Part shown: positions 1 to 5,848 of the stretch, in pieces
Position numbering within the stretch: the stretch's first letter is position 1
Layout of the letters: the number at the start of each line of letters is the position of its first letter
Source: JBDUDR01 sp040002845
Lineage (GTDB): Bacteria; Actinomycetota; Actinomycetes; Propionibacteriales; Nocardioidaceae
Length of the DNA stretch: 9,149 nt
NCBI GenBank assembly: GCA_040002845.1
Contig: JBDUDR010000120.1
Location: 1 to 9,149, forward strand
Reading direction: 5' to 3'
Translations under genes and position numbers: made by a program
Notes under the pieces: model-generated
What the model saw: the letters and a program-made list of their open reading frames with translations, nothing else
What the model was told of the DNA's origin: nothing
Databases searched by the model: none

Positions 1-557
1 ACCGAGCTCGCGCCGGTGCCGACGACGGCGACCCGTCCATCGGTCAGATCGTGGGCATGATCCCAGTGGGCTGAGTGGAATGCTGTGCCGCTGAAGTTCT
101 CGAGACCTTTCAACGCCGGGATCCTGGGGACGTGCAGCGCGCCGAGCCCAGTGATCAACACCCGGCAGGCCAGGGACTCCGCTCCGTTGACCTCAACCGT
201 CCAGGCGCCCGCCGATTCCGCGTAGCGGGCTCCGGTCATCTCGGTCAGGTAGCGGATGTGCCGCCCGATGTCGTACTTTTCGACGCAGTGACGCAGGTAG
301 CCCCAGATCTCGTCCTGCGGCGCGAAGAACCGCGACCACCTGGGGTTCTGCTCGTACGAGAATGAGTAGAAGTACGACGGCACATCACACGCGCATCCTG
401 GATAGGTGTTGTCGCGCCAGGTGCCGCCCAGGTCCGACTCCTTCTCGAGTACGACGAAGTCGTGAATCCCTGACTGCTTGAGCCGGATGGCCATCCCGAT
501 GCCCGCGAAGCCCGCACCGGCGATGATCACCTGATAGTCAGTCTCCGCGCTGCGCAT
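1..557 (-). CDS. Baeyer-Villiger type flavin monooxygenase, N-terminal part (runs off the left edge)
   Basis: The visible 185 residues are the N-terminal part of a class B FAD/NADPH monooxygenase; family members are usually about 480-550 residues. Seen: FAD-binding GAGFAG (14-19) after a short beta strand, E38 ending the second strand, the GGTW..N.YPG.ACD segment (44-58), the Baeyer-Villiger fingerprint F-x-G-x3-H-x3-W-D (F155-D166), and the NADPH Rossmann start GTGAS (180-184). Family role: oxygen insertion next to a carbonyl, turning ketones into esters or lactones, or S-oxidation, in the cytosol. The substrate cannot be read from sequence. The ATG start is supported by GAGGAG nine bases upstream. 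The gene begins 30 bases after the vapC stop on the same strand, so it may be read from the vapBC transcript. The reading frame is open to the window edge with no damage seen. Confidence 0.93.
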   Translation of the reverse strand, partial: MRSAETDYQVIIAGAGFAGIGMAIRLKQSGIHDFVVLEKESDLGGTWRDNTYPGCACDVPSYFYSFSYEQNPRWSRFFAPQDEIWGYLRHCVEKYDIGRHIRYLTEMTGARYAESAGAWTVEVNGAESLACRVLITGLGALHVPRIPALKGLENFSGTAFHSAHWDHAHDLTDGRVAVVGTGASS

Positions 558-587
558 GGGTGTGGACTCCTCAACATGGGGCCAGGG

Positions 588-1055
588 TCAGCTGTCCCGC
601 CCATCCAAGACCTGCAGAATGTCCTCGTTGCGGTCGCCTAGCAAGCGGCTGAGACGGGAGTCGAAGGTCACGAGTCGTCCGCCGTGGCGGTCTGCAAGTG
701 CGAGCAGGTGAGCATCCGTGACGTCTCGATGGGATGCGACCAGCGCCGCCCGCTTGGGCACACCAGTTACAAGCGCGACGTCATCCGGCCAGAACTCGTG
801 GCCAGCCGTGGCGGCCATCCGCTCGAGGAGCCCGACGGCAACGGCAGGGGTGGTCGAAGTCTTGATTGCGGCCCGGTTGCTGGACACCCTGACGAATCCG
901 CACTCGGTGACGGGCGTTGTCGACCAGCCGCCGGCATGATGGGCGTCGAACCAGCGGCGCGCGGGACGATGGTGAGTATGGTTCGGCCACGCCAACGCGA
1001 TGAGTACGTTCACGTCCAACAGGGCGACATATCGCGCCGGTCTGCTAGGACTCAC
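588..1055 (-). CDS. vapC: VapC-family PIN-domain ribonuclease toxin
   Basis: A 155-residue PIN-domain protein, slightly longer than the usual 130-145. The four acidic residues expected for metal-dependent RNase activity are all present: D14 (in LLDVNVLIAL), E51 (in TTPVTECGFVRVSSN), D114 (in VTDAHLLALA) and D132 (in LVTFDSRL). The LDVNVLIALAWPNH and GFVRVSSN blocks resemble the mycobacterial VapC subgroup. Known role: cleaves RNA, in studied cases tRNA or rRNA, when freed from its antitoxin; the target here is unknown. It starts with GTG inside the vapB stop codon (GTGA, four-base overlap), so translation is coupled to the antitoxin. All catalytic positions are intact, so I see no sign of decay. 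Confidence 0.93.
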   Translation of the reverse strand: MSPSRPARYVALLDVNVLIALAWPNHTHHRPARRWFDAHHAGGWSTTPVTECGFVRVSSNRAAIKTSTTPAVAVGLLERMAATAGHEFWPDDVALVTGVPKRAALVASHRDVTDAHLLALADRHGGRLVTFDSRLSRLLGDRNEDILQVLDGRDS

Positions 1056-1273
1056 TCGTCATCCAATGCACGAGCCACGTCATCGGCGGTGATGGCTGGC
1101 GCATTCGCATCGACGTCGAAGACCGGGAAACCTCCATCATCGCGGGCTTGGACCGGCTGCAGCGCTCGCCGCGCCAGCTCGGATATGACAGCTCCGAGAG
1201 TGCGTCTGTCCGCGGCCGCGATCTGGCGCGCCTCCTCGAGGACGTCCTCATCAATCTGCAAGGTGGTGCGCAT
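1052..1273 (-). CDS. vapB: VapB-type ribbon-helix-helix antitoxin
   Basis: A 73-residue protein in the classic antitoxin layout. Residues 1-40 form a ribbon-helix-helix DNA-binding domain: the strand MRTTLQID, then helices DEDVLEEARQIAAADRR and LGAVISELARRAL. An acidic tail (about 45-73, with PVFDVDANAPAITADDV) is of the kind that wraps the PIN toxin. The last four bases overlap the vapC GTG. Expected role: neutralises VapC and, as a dimer or toxin complex, represses its own promoter. There is no Shine-Dalgarno before the ATG; instead a -10 hexamer lies six bases upstream, which points to a leaderless mRNA. An alternative frame covering the same bases is a shadow without family features. Confidence 0.92.
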   Translation of the reverse strand: MRTTLQIDEDVLEEARQIAAADRRTLGAVISELARRALQPVQARDDGGFPVFDVDANAPAITADDVARALDDE

Positions 1274-1279
1274 GGCATC

Positions 1280-1308
1280 AGTGTATCACCGCATCGCCGA
1301 CCTCGGAA
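1280..1308 (-). promoter_or_regulatory. Predicted vapBC promoter giving a leaderless transcript
   Basis: On the minus strand an extended -10 element TGATACACT (hexamer TACACT, 1285-1280) is preceded by a weak -35 TTCCGA (1308-1303) with a 17-base spacer. The six bases after the hexamer place the start site on or next to the A of the vapB ATG at 1273. No Shine-Dalgarno is present, which agrees with leaderless translation, common in actinobacteria. The small symmetric core GTGATACAC covers the -10 box, a natural place for VapBC autorepression, but it is too short to prove an operator. Confidence 0.55.
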
Positions 1309-1321
1309 GCTCCGTCCTCAA

Positions 1322-1960
1322 CTAACCGTCCGCGTACTGGACGCCGGTCGCGTGGATCGGGCAGTAGCCGTAGGGGTTCTTGTGCAGGTACTGCTGGTGG
1401 TAATCCTCGGCAAGCCAGTAGGCGCCGAGGTCGACGATCGCGGTCGTGATCTCGCCATACCCCGCCTGCGTCAACACCTTCTGGTACGCCACCAGCGACT
1501 GTTCAGCCACCTCACGCTGCTCCGGTGAAGTGACCAGGATGATCGATCGATACTGGGAGCCGACATCGTTGCCTTGGCGCATCCCCTGGGTCGGGTCGTG
1601 AGCCTCCCAGAACACCTTCAGCAGTTGAGCGTACGAAAGCACGGCCGGGTCGAACACGACCCGAACCACCTCGGCATGCCCTGTGCGCCCGCTGCAAACC
1701 TCTTCGTAATTCGGGTTGGGCGTGATGCCACCCGCATAGCCGACGGAAGTGGTCCACACGCCCGGCACCTGCCAGAGCGTCTTCTCCTCGCCCCAGAAGC
1801 AACCGAGTCCGAAGACTGCCTCCTGGTAGCCGTCAGGAATCGCGCCCTCGATCGGCGTGCCCAGAACGGCGTGGACACCGCCGACCGAAAACGGCCGCGT
1901 GTCACGGCCGGGCAGCGCCTGGTCGGAGCTAGGTAGTTCGTGGTGGCGTTTGAACAGCAC
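1322..1960 (-). CDS. msrA: Peptide methionine-(S)-S-oxide reductase MsrA
   Basis: With the GTG start chosen here the protein has 212 residues, the same length as the long-form enterobacterial MsrA, and begins VLFKRHHELPSSDQALPGR in register with that family. The frame is open further upstream (ATG at 2071), but the extra 37 residues do not look like MsrA and would run through the divergent control region. GAGGAG lies eight bases before the GTG. The catalytic motif GCFWGEE places the nucleophile at C54. NYEEVCSGRTGHAEVV and the DPTQGMRQGNDVGSQYRS block are strongly conserved. The C-terminal YGYC gives one resolving cysteine (C200). The second C-terminal cysteine of the E. coli enzyme is replaced (GVQYADG tail), so recycling should use one disulfide relay step. 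Cytosolic repair of oxidised methionine with thioredoxin as donor. Confidence 0.96.
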   Translation of the reverse strand: MLFKRHHELPSSDQALPGRDTRPFSVGGVHAVLGTPIEGAIPDGYQEAVFGLGCFWGEEKTLWQVPGVWTTSVGYAGGITPNPNYEEVCSGRTGHAEVVRVVFDPAVLSYAQLLKVFWEAHDPTQGMRQGNDVGSQYRSIILVTSPEQREVAEQSLVAYQKVLTQAGYGEITTAIVDLGAYWLAEDYHQQYLHKNPYGYCPIHATGVQYADG

Positions 1961-1968
1961 TTCGACGA

Positions 1969-1974
1969 CTCCTC
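1969..1974 (-). promoter_or_regulatory. Ribosome binding site that decides the msrA start
   Basis: GAGGAG on the minus strand, eight bases before the GTG at 1960. It sits at the right distance for that GTG and not for the in-frame ATGs further upstream (1984 and beyond), so it favours the 212-residue form of MsrA. Confidence 0.75.
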
Positions 1975-1979
1975 GCGAT

Positions 1980-2083
1980 GGCATGACGCTCGCTGTGTGC
2001 TCTTTCCAACGCCCGACGTGGCTCATTGCTTCCGGCGATGTCTTACGAGGAGGTGAACACACAGCGATCACGAGCGTCTAGCC
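1980..2083. repeat. Long imperfect inverted repeat in the divergent msrA/metB control region
   Basis: The left arm (1980-1999) reads GGCATGACGCTCGCTGTGTG. The reverse complement of the right arm (2058-2083) reads the same except for two swapped bases (AT for TA) and an inserted TGATCG. It contains a perfect 10-base match (TCGCTGTGTG 1990-1999 with CACACAGCGA 2058-2067) and a perfect 8-base match (GACGCTCG 1985-1992 with CGAGCGTC 2071-2078). The 58 bases between the arms hold no gene. In each direction the arm nearest the gene has the same orientation towards msrA or metB, as expected for paired operators of a regulator shared by the two genes. A long-range RNA hairpin is the alternative. No match to a SAM riboswitch core that I know is visible. 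Confidence 0.6.
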
Positions 2084-2084
2084 T
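2079..2084 (+). promoter_or_regulatory. Possible -10 element for a leaderless metB transcript
   Basis: TAGCCT fits the TANNNT pattern and ends seven bases before the metB ATG at 2092, placing a start site at or one base before the ATG. No Shine-Dalgarno lies at a usable distance before that ATG. A -35 is not convincing; GAACAC at 2055-2060 with an 18-base spacer is the best available. The hexamer directly abuts the right arm of the inverted repeat, so a protein bound there would cover the promoter. Confidence 0.35.
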
Positions 2085-2091
2085 TTCGGTC

Positions 2092-3240
2092 ATGAACGAG
2101 CTTGGCATCGAGACTCTGGCCATCCATGCAGGCCAGGACCCTGATCCGGTCACTGGTGCGGTGGCCCCGCCGATTCACCCGACGAGCACCTACCAGCAGG
2201 ACGGAGTCGGGGGACTTCGCGGCGGGTACGAGTACTCCCGGACGGCCAACCCGACCCGTACCGCACTCGAGGAATGCCTGGCCGCGACCGAGCACGCCCG
2301 TCACGGGCTGGTGTTCGCCAGCGGCATGGCAGCCGAGGACACGCTGCTCCGTACGATCTGCCGGCCCGGCGACCATGTGGTGATCCCCGACGATGCGTAC
2401 GGCGGAACCTACCGGCTGTTCGCGGAGGTGCTGGGGCCGTGGGGCTTGGAGTACTCACCCGCGCACGTGCCCGACATCGACTCTGTGCGGGCAGCGATCC
2501 GACCCGGTCGGACGACGGTCGTATGGGTCGAGACCCCGACGAACCCGCTGTTGGCGGTGGCCGACATCGAGGCGCTGGCGGGAGTCACGCACGACGCCGG
2601 CGCCCTGCTCGTGGTGGACAACACGTTCGCCTCGCCGTACCTCCAGCAGCCGATGCGCCTCGGCGCCGACGTCGTCGTCCACTCGACCACGAAGTACTGC
2701 GGTGGACACTCGGACGTGGTGGGGGGCGCGTTGGTGCTGGACGACGACGACCTCGCGGAACGGCTGGCGTACCACCACAACGCCATTGGCGCCGTGGGTA
2801 GCCCGTTCGACTCCTGGCTGGTTCTGCGCGGCCTGAAGACGCTGGCTGTACGCATGGACCGACACAGTGACAACGCCGAACGGGTGGCGGAGTTTCTCAC
2901 CGGACACCCGGCAGTCTCATCGGTTCTGTACCCCGGACTGCCCGGCCATCCCGGCCATGACGTGGCCGTCAAGCAGATGCGGCGGTTCGGTGGCATGGTG
3001 TCGTTCCGGCTACATGCAGGCGAAGGGGCTGCCCTCGAGGTGTGCGACCGTGCTCGGCTGTTCACTCTCGCAGAGTCTCTCGGTGGCGTGGAATCCTTGA
3101 TCGAACATCCCGGACGCATGACGCATGCGTCCGTCGTGGGATCACCGCTGGAGGTTCCCGCCGACCTGGTTCGCCTGTCTGTTGGTCTCGAGACCATCGA
3201 TGACATCCTCGACGACCTGAAGCAGGCACTCGGCCGGTGA
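2092..3240 (+). CDS. metB: Cystathionine gamma-synthase / gamma-lyase family PLP enzyme
   Basis: A 382-residue Cys/Met-metabolism PLP enzyme (fold type I), normal length for MetB. Seen: substrate and phosphate loop YEYSRTANPTR (46-56), stacking region ASGMAA (76-81), D176 in VVDNTFASPY for the pyridine nitrogen, and Schiff-base lysine K201 in HSTTKYCGGHSDV. The C-terminal domain has SLGGVESLIEHPGRMTHAS and the carboxylate-binding RLSVGLE. Family chemistry: joining cysteine to an activated homoserine (synthase), or cleaving cystathionine to cysteine, 2-oxobutyrate and ammonia (lyase). The sequence does not separate these cleanly; the actinobacterial MetB type can do both. The frame is open upstream to 2026 (TTG, ATG 2038, GTG 2053), but homology begins at MNELGIETLAIHAG, so ATG 2092 is preferred. 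The stop overlaps the next gene by four bases. Confidence 0.93.
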   Translation: MNELGIETLAIHAGQDPDPVTGAVAPPIHPTSTYQQDGVGGLRGGYEYSRTANPTRTALEECLAATEHARHGLVFASGMAAEDTLLRTICRPGDHVVIPDDAYGGTYRLFAEVLGPWGLEYSPAHVPDIDSVRAAIRPGRTTVVWVETPTNPLLAVADIEALAGVTHDAGALLVVDNTFASPYLQQPMRLGADVVVHSTTKYCGGHSDVVGGALVLDDDDLAERLAYHHNAIGAVGSPFDSWLVLRGLKTLAVRMDRHSDNAERVAEFLTGHPAVSSVLYPGLPGHPGHDVAVKQMRRFGGMVSFRLHAGEGAALEVCDRARLFTLAESLGGVESLIEHPGRMTHASVVGSPLEVPADLVRLSVGLETIDDILDDLKQALGR

Positions 3241-4622
3241 CTGACCTGGTGTGCTGCGTCGACTTCGGTTCGACGTTCACCAAGGCCGCGCTCGTCGATG
3301 TGGATGAGGGGTCCTTGCTGTCCCAAGCGAGTCACACCACGACGCTGGACACCGACGTTCTCGACGGTTGGGAAGCCTGCAAGGCGCGCCTTTCGCGTAC
3401 GCAAGCGGCGGCGAGCACGGCGCCCGTGCTGGCCTGCTCGTCGGCGGGGGGCGGGCTGCGCATCGGAGTGGTCGGCAACGAGGAGCTGGTCACCGCCGAG
3501 GCGGGTCGTCGGGTGGCGCTCAGCAGTGGCGGTCGTGTGGTGCACGTCAGCTCGGGTGGCCTGGATCCAGCCGGACTGGCTGACTTGCGCGGGACCGCGC
3601 CCGATGTGGTGCTGTTGGTCGGAGGCACTGACGGGGGCAACGCAGACGTGCTCCTGGAGTGTGCGCGAGCCCTGGCCGCGGCGGGTTGGCGCCGTCCGGT
3701 CGTGGTGGCCGGCAACGCGGATGCCCAGGCCGAGATAGGGGACCTGTTCGCGGCGGTGCATACGCCGTTCGTGCTGACCGACAACGTTGTTCCGCAGATC
3801 GGTGACCTGCGGCCGGAGCCCGCCCGGGCAGCTATTCGGGAGATGTTCCTGCGCCACGTGATCGGCGGGAAGCACCTGTCGAGCCGCACGGACTTCGTCG
3901 CGATGGTACGCGGAGCAACCCCCGACATCGTGCTGACCGCGGTCGAGTTGCTGGCCACGGGACTCGACGCCGAACGGCCAGGCGCTGGCGATGTCGCGGT
4001 CGTCGATATCGGGGGCGCCACCACAGACGTGCACTCGGTGGTGGAGGTCGATCCGGACGAAGCTGGCTCGGCTCGCCGGGTGGTCGAGACGGTGCCGGTC
4101 AGCCGGACCGTCGAGGGCGACCTCGGCATGCGCTGGAGTGCCCCGTCGACCGTCACCGCGGGGATGCACGCCGGGCTGGTCACCCTCGCCGGCGCCGAGA
4201 AGCTCGCACGTCCGGCCCGCCAGCGCAGGCGCGATCCAGGCTGGCTGCCCTCGACAACGAGGGAGCGGGATGACGAAGGCCGGCTCGCGTCCGTGGCCGT
4301 GGGTCTCGCGCTGCGTCGCCATGCGGGTCGCCAGCGGGTCGGGTTCGGCCCCGACGGCCGCCTGGTAGAGCGTGACGGCAAGGACCTGCGCGAGGTCGAT
4401 CTTCTCGTCGGCTCTGGAGGGGTCCTCCGGCACAACGGTTCCGAGTTCGGTACGCGCGTGCTGGCTGAGTCGCGCGGGGACGACGTCCGGGGAGGCTGGC
4501 TCCTCCCTCGGCGGGCCCGAATCGCGATCGACGGCGACTACGTGCTCGCCGCGGCGGGCCTGTTGGCCGCAGAGCGTCCGGAGGCTGCGTACGCTCTGCT
4601 GAGCGGCCTACTGAAGGGGTGA
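3237..4622 (+). CDS. glmL: Glutamate mutase accessory protein family (GlmL/MutL), ASKHA-fold ATPase
   Basis: A 461-residue member of the GlmL/MutL family, typical length. Actin/Hsp70-like nucleotide motifs are visible: phosphate-1 VDFGSTFTK (8-16), the family block ACSSAGGGLRIGVVG (66-80), VGGTDGGN (128-135), phosphate-2 VVDIGGATTDVHS (255-267), RTVEGDLGMRW (290-300) and an adenosine-type VGSGGVLRHNG (391-401). In clostridial clusters this protein sits between the subunits of B12-dependent glutamate mutase or near other aminomutases and is thought to act as a reactivating chaperone. No mutase subunit lies in this window, so the client is unknown; a distant mutase or another B12 enzyme is possible. 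The GTG start overlaps the metB stop (GTGA), showing translational coupling to metB. Cytosolic, with no membrane segment. Confidence 0.85.
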   Translation: MTDLVCCVDFGSTFTKAALVDVDEGSLLSQASHTTTLDTDVLDGWEACKARLSRTQAAASTAPVLACSSAGGGLRIGVVGNEELVTAEAGRRVALSSGGRVVHVSSGGLDPAGLADLRGTAPDVVLLVGGTDGGNADVLLECARALAAAGWRRPVVVAGNADAQAEIGDLFAAVHTPFVLTDNVVPQIGDLRPEPARAAIREMFLRHVIGGKHLSSRTDFVAMVRGATPDIVLTAVELLATGLDAERPGAGDVAVVDIGGATTDVHSVVEVDPDEAGSARRVVETVPVSRTVEGDLGMRWSAPSTVTAGMHAGLVTLAGAEKLARPARQRRRDPGWLPSTTRERDDEGRLASVAVGLALRRHAGRQRVGFGPDGRLVERDGKDLREVDLLVGSGGVLRHNGSEFGTRVLAESRGDDVRGGWLLPRRARIAIDGDYVLAAAGLLAAERPEAAYALLSGLLKG

Positions 4623-4631
4623 GGCTGGGCA

Positions 4632-5840
4632 GTGGCTGTCGGGAGTGGGTTCGTTGACCGGCTGCGCGCGCTCGCGCGCCGCGAGGAGATCGGAGTTGAC
4701 GATGGCGAAGGCGTCGTCGTCGACAAGCCCACGGCACCAGTCATCCGGAAGACGACGCCGCAGGTCGAGTCCGTTGCCGCACCCAAACGGGTGCAGATTC
4801 CTCACGGCGTGGAGGTCGCGTCGGCCTGGTCCTGGCGGTTCCTGGTCATTGTGCTGGCCTTGGCTGTGATCCTGAGGACAGTCATGTTCTTCGAGCTGCT
4901 GCTCGTACCCGTCGTGATCGCGGTGCTGATCTGCGCGCTCGTTGCTCCGGCTACCGATGTGCTGGCCACGGGGATGCCGCGGGGAGTGGCCGCGATGCTC
5001 TCGCTGCTTGCGGTGGTCGCTGTCGTCGTCGGCCTGCTGGCGCTGGTCGGTCAGCAGCTGGCCACCGGCTTCGACGACCTGGCAGCCCAGGTGAGCGACG
5101 GCATAGGACAGATCCAAGACTGGCTACGCAACGGCCCGCTCAACATCAGCCAGTCCGACCTCGACGACGCGGTCGCCAAGGCCCAGGCGTGGATCACCTC
5201 CGACAATGCCAACCTCGCCGGCCGACTCGCTTCGGTGGGCGCGACGCTCGGCCATGTCCTTGCCGGATTGTTCATCGTGCTGTTCACCACCTACTTCCTG
5301 CTCTACCAGGGGGAGCAGATCTGGGCCTGGATCGTGCGACTTTTTCCGCGGGCGGCTCGTGAGCAAGTCGACGGCGCGGGCCGCGCCGCCTGGGTGTCGC
5401 TGACGTCGTTCGTACGGGCGACTGTCGTGGTCGCGTTTGTCAACGCCGTCGGGATCACATTGGTCGCCTTGATCCTGAAGGTGCCGCTGGCGGTGCCGAT
5501 CGGGGTGCTCGTGTTCCTGGGCTCGTTCGTTCCCGTCGTCGGCGCCACCGTGTCGGGATCTGTAGCTGTGCTGGCCGCGCTGGTCGCTCACGGACCGCTG
5601 GTTGCCTTGTCCATGCTCATCGGCGTGATTGCGGTGCAGCAGCTCGAGGCCCACGTGCTTCAGCCGTTCCTGCTCGGTCGTGCGGTGCGCCTGCACCCGC
5701 TCGCGGTCATCTTGGTAGTCGCCGCTGGCGTGGTCGCCGCCGGCATCGTCGGGGCCTTGGTGGCCGTGCCGGTGGCCGCGATGCTCAACACCATCGTCAA
5801 GTACCTGACGACGGCCGGCTCGCCGGCAGACGAGTCCTAG
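4632..5840 (+). CDS. AI-2E/PerM family membrane transporter
   Basis: A 402-residue integral membrane protein. A soluble, charged N-terminal tail (1-65) is followed by hydrophobic segments at about 68-82, 86-104, 118-142, 205-226, 263-303 (two passes), 306-331 and 357-384, with a soluble loop at about 143-203 between the third and fourth. Family signatures: SFVPVVGATVSG (298-309) and VQQLEAHVLQPFLLGRAVRLHPL (335-357). Members have been proposed to export autoinducer-2 or to act as Na+/H+-type antiporters; the real substrate is often unknown and cannot be read here. The GTG start is nine bases after the glmL stop, with GAGG overlapping that stop at good distance, so it belongs to the metB operon. 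An exporter of an amino acid or keto acid would fit its neighbours, but that is inference only. Confidence 0.9.
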   Translation: MAVGSGFVDRLRALARREEIGVDDGEGVVVDKPTAPVIRKTTPQVESVAAPKRVQIPHGVEVASAWSWRFLVIVLALAVILRTVMFFELLLVPVVIAVLICALVAPATDVLATGMPRGVAAMLSLLAVVAVVVGLLALVGQQLATGFDDLAAQVSDGIGQIQDWLRNGPLNISQSDLDDAVAKAQAWITSDNANLAGRLASVGATLGHVLAGLFIVLFTTYFLLYQGEQIWAWIVRLFPRAAREQVDGAGRAAWVSLTSFVRATVVVAFVNAVGITLVALILKVPLAVPIGVLVFLGSFVPVVGATVSGSVAVLAALVAHGPLVALSMLIGVIAVQQLEAHVLQPFLLGRAVRLHPLAVILVVAAGVVAAGIVGALVAVPVAAMLNTIVKYLTTAGSPADES

Positions 5841-5848
5841 AGCCGCCG

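Noticed and set aside
588..1321. vapBC as part of a larger mobile element
   Set aside because: No integrase, transposase, terminal repeats or target duplication are visible; only the gene pair itself hints at transfer.
684..1325. A 213-residue open frame on the plus strand opposite vapBC
   Set aside because: The opposite strand encodes a complete VapB-VapC pair with all catalytic residues; the plus-strand product has no recognisable features.
1961..2071. A longer MsrA starting at ATG 2071
   Set aside because: The extra 37 residues are not MsrA-like, cross the divergent control region, and the ribosome binding site is placed for GTG 1960.
2026..2091. A longer MetB starting at TTG 2026, ATG 2038 or GTG 2053
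   Set aside because: Family similarity starts at MNELGIETLAIHAG, and the added residues run through the inverted repeat. It is not fully excluded because of the orphan Shine-Dalgarno.
1961..2091. SAM riboswitch upstream of metB
   Set aside because: The region lacks the conserved SAM-I or SAM-IV core that I would expect, and the putative metB promoter lies at its downstream end.
2409..4433. A 674-residue open frame on the minus strand across metB and glmL
   Set aside because: It is antisense to two genes with clear motifs, has a biased Arg/Ser/Thr/Pro composition and no recognisable domain; this is a codon-bias shadow in GC-rich DNA.
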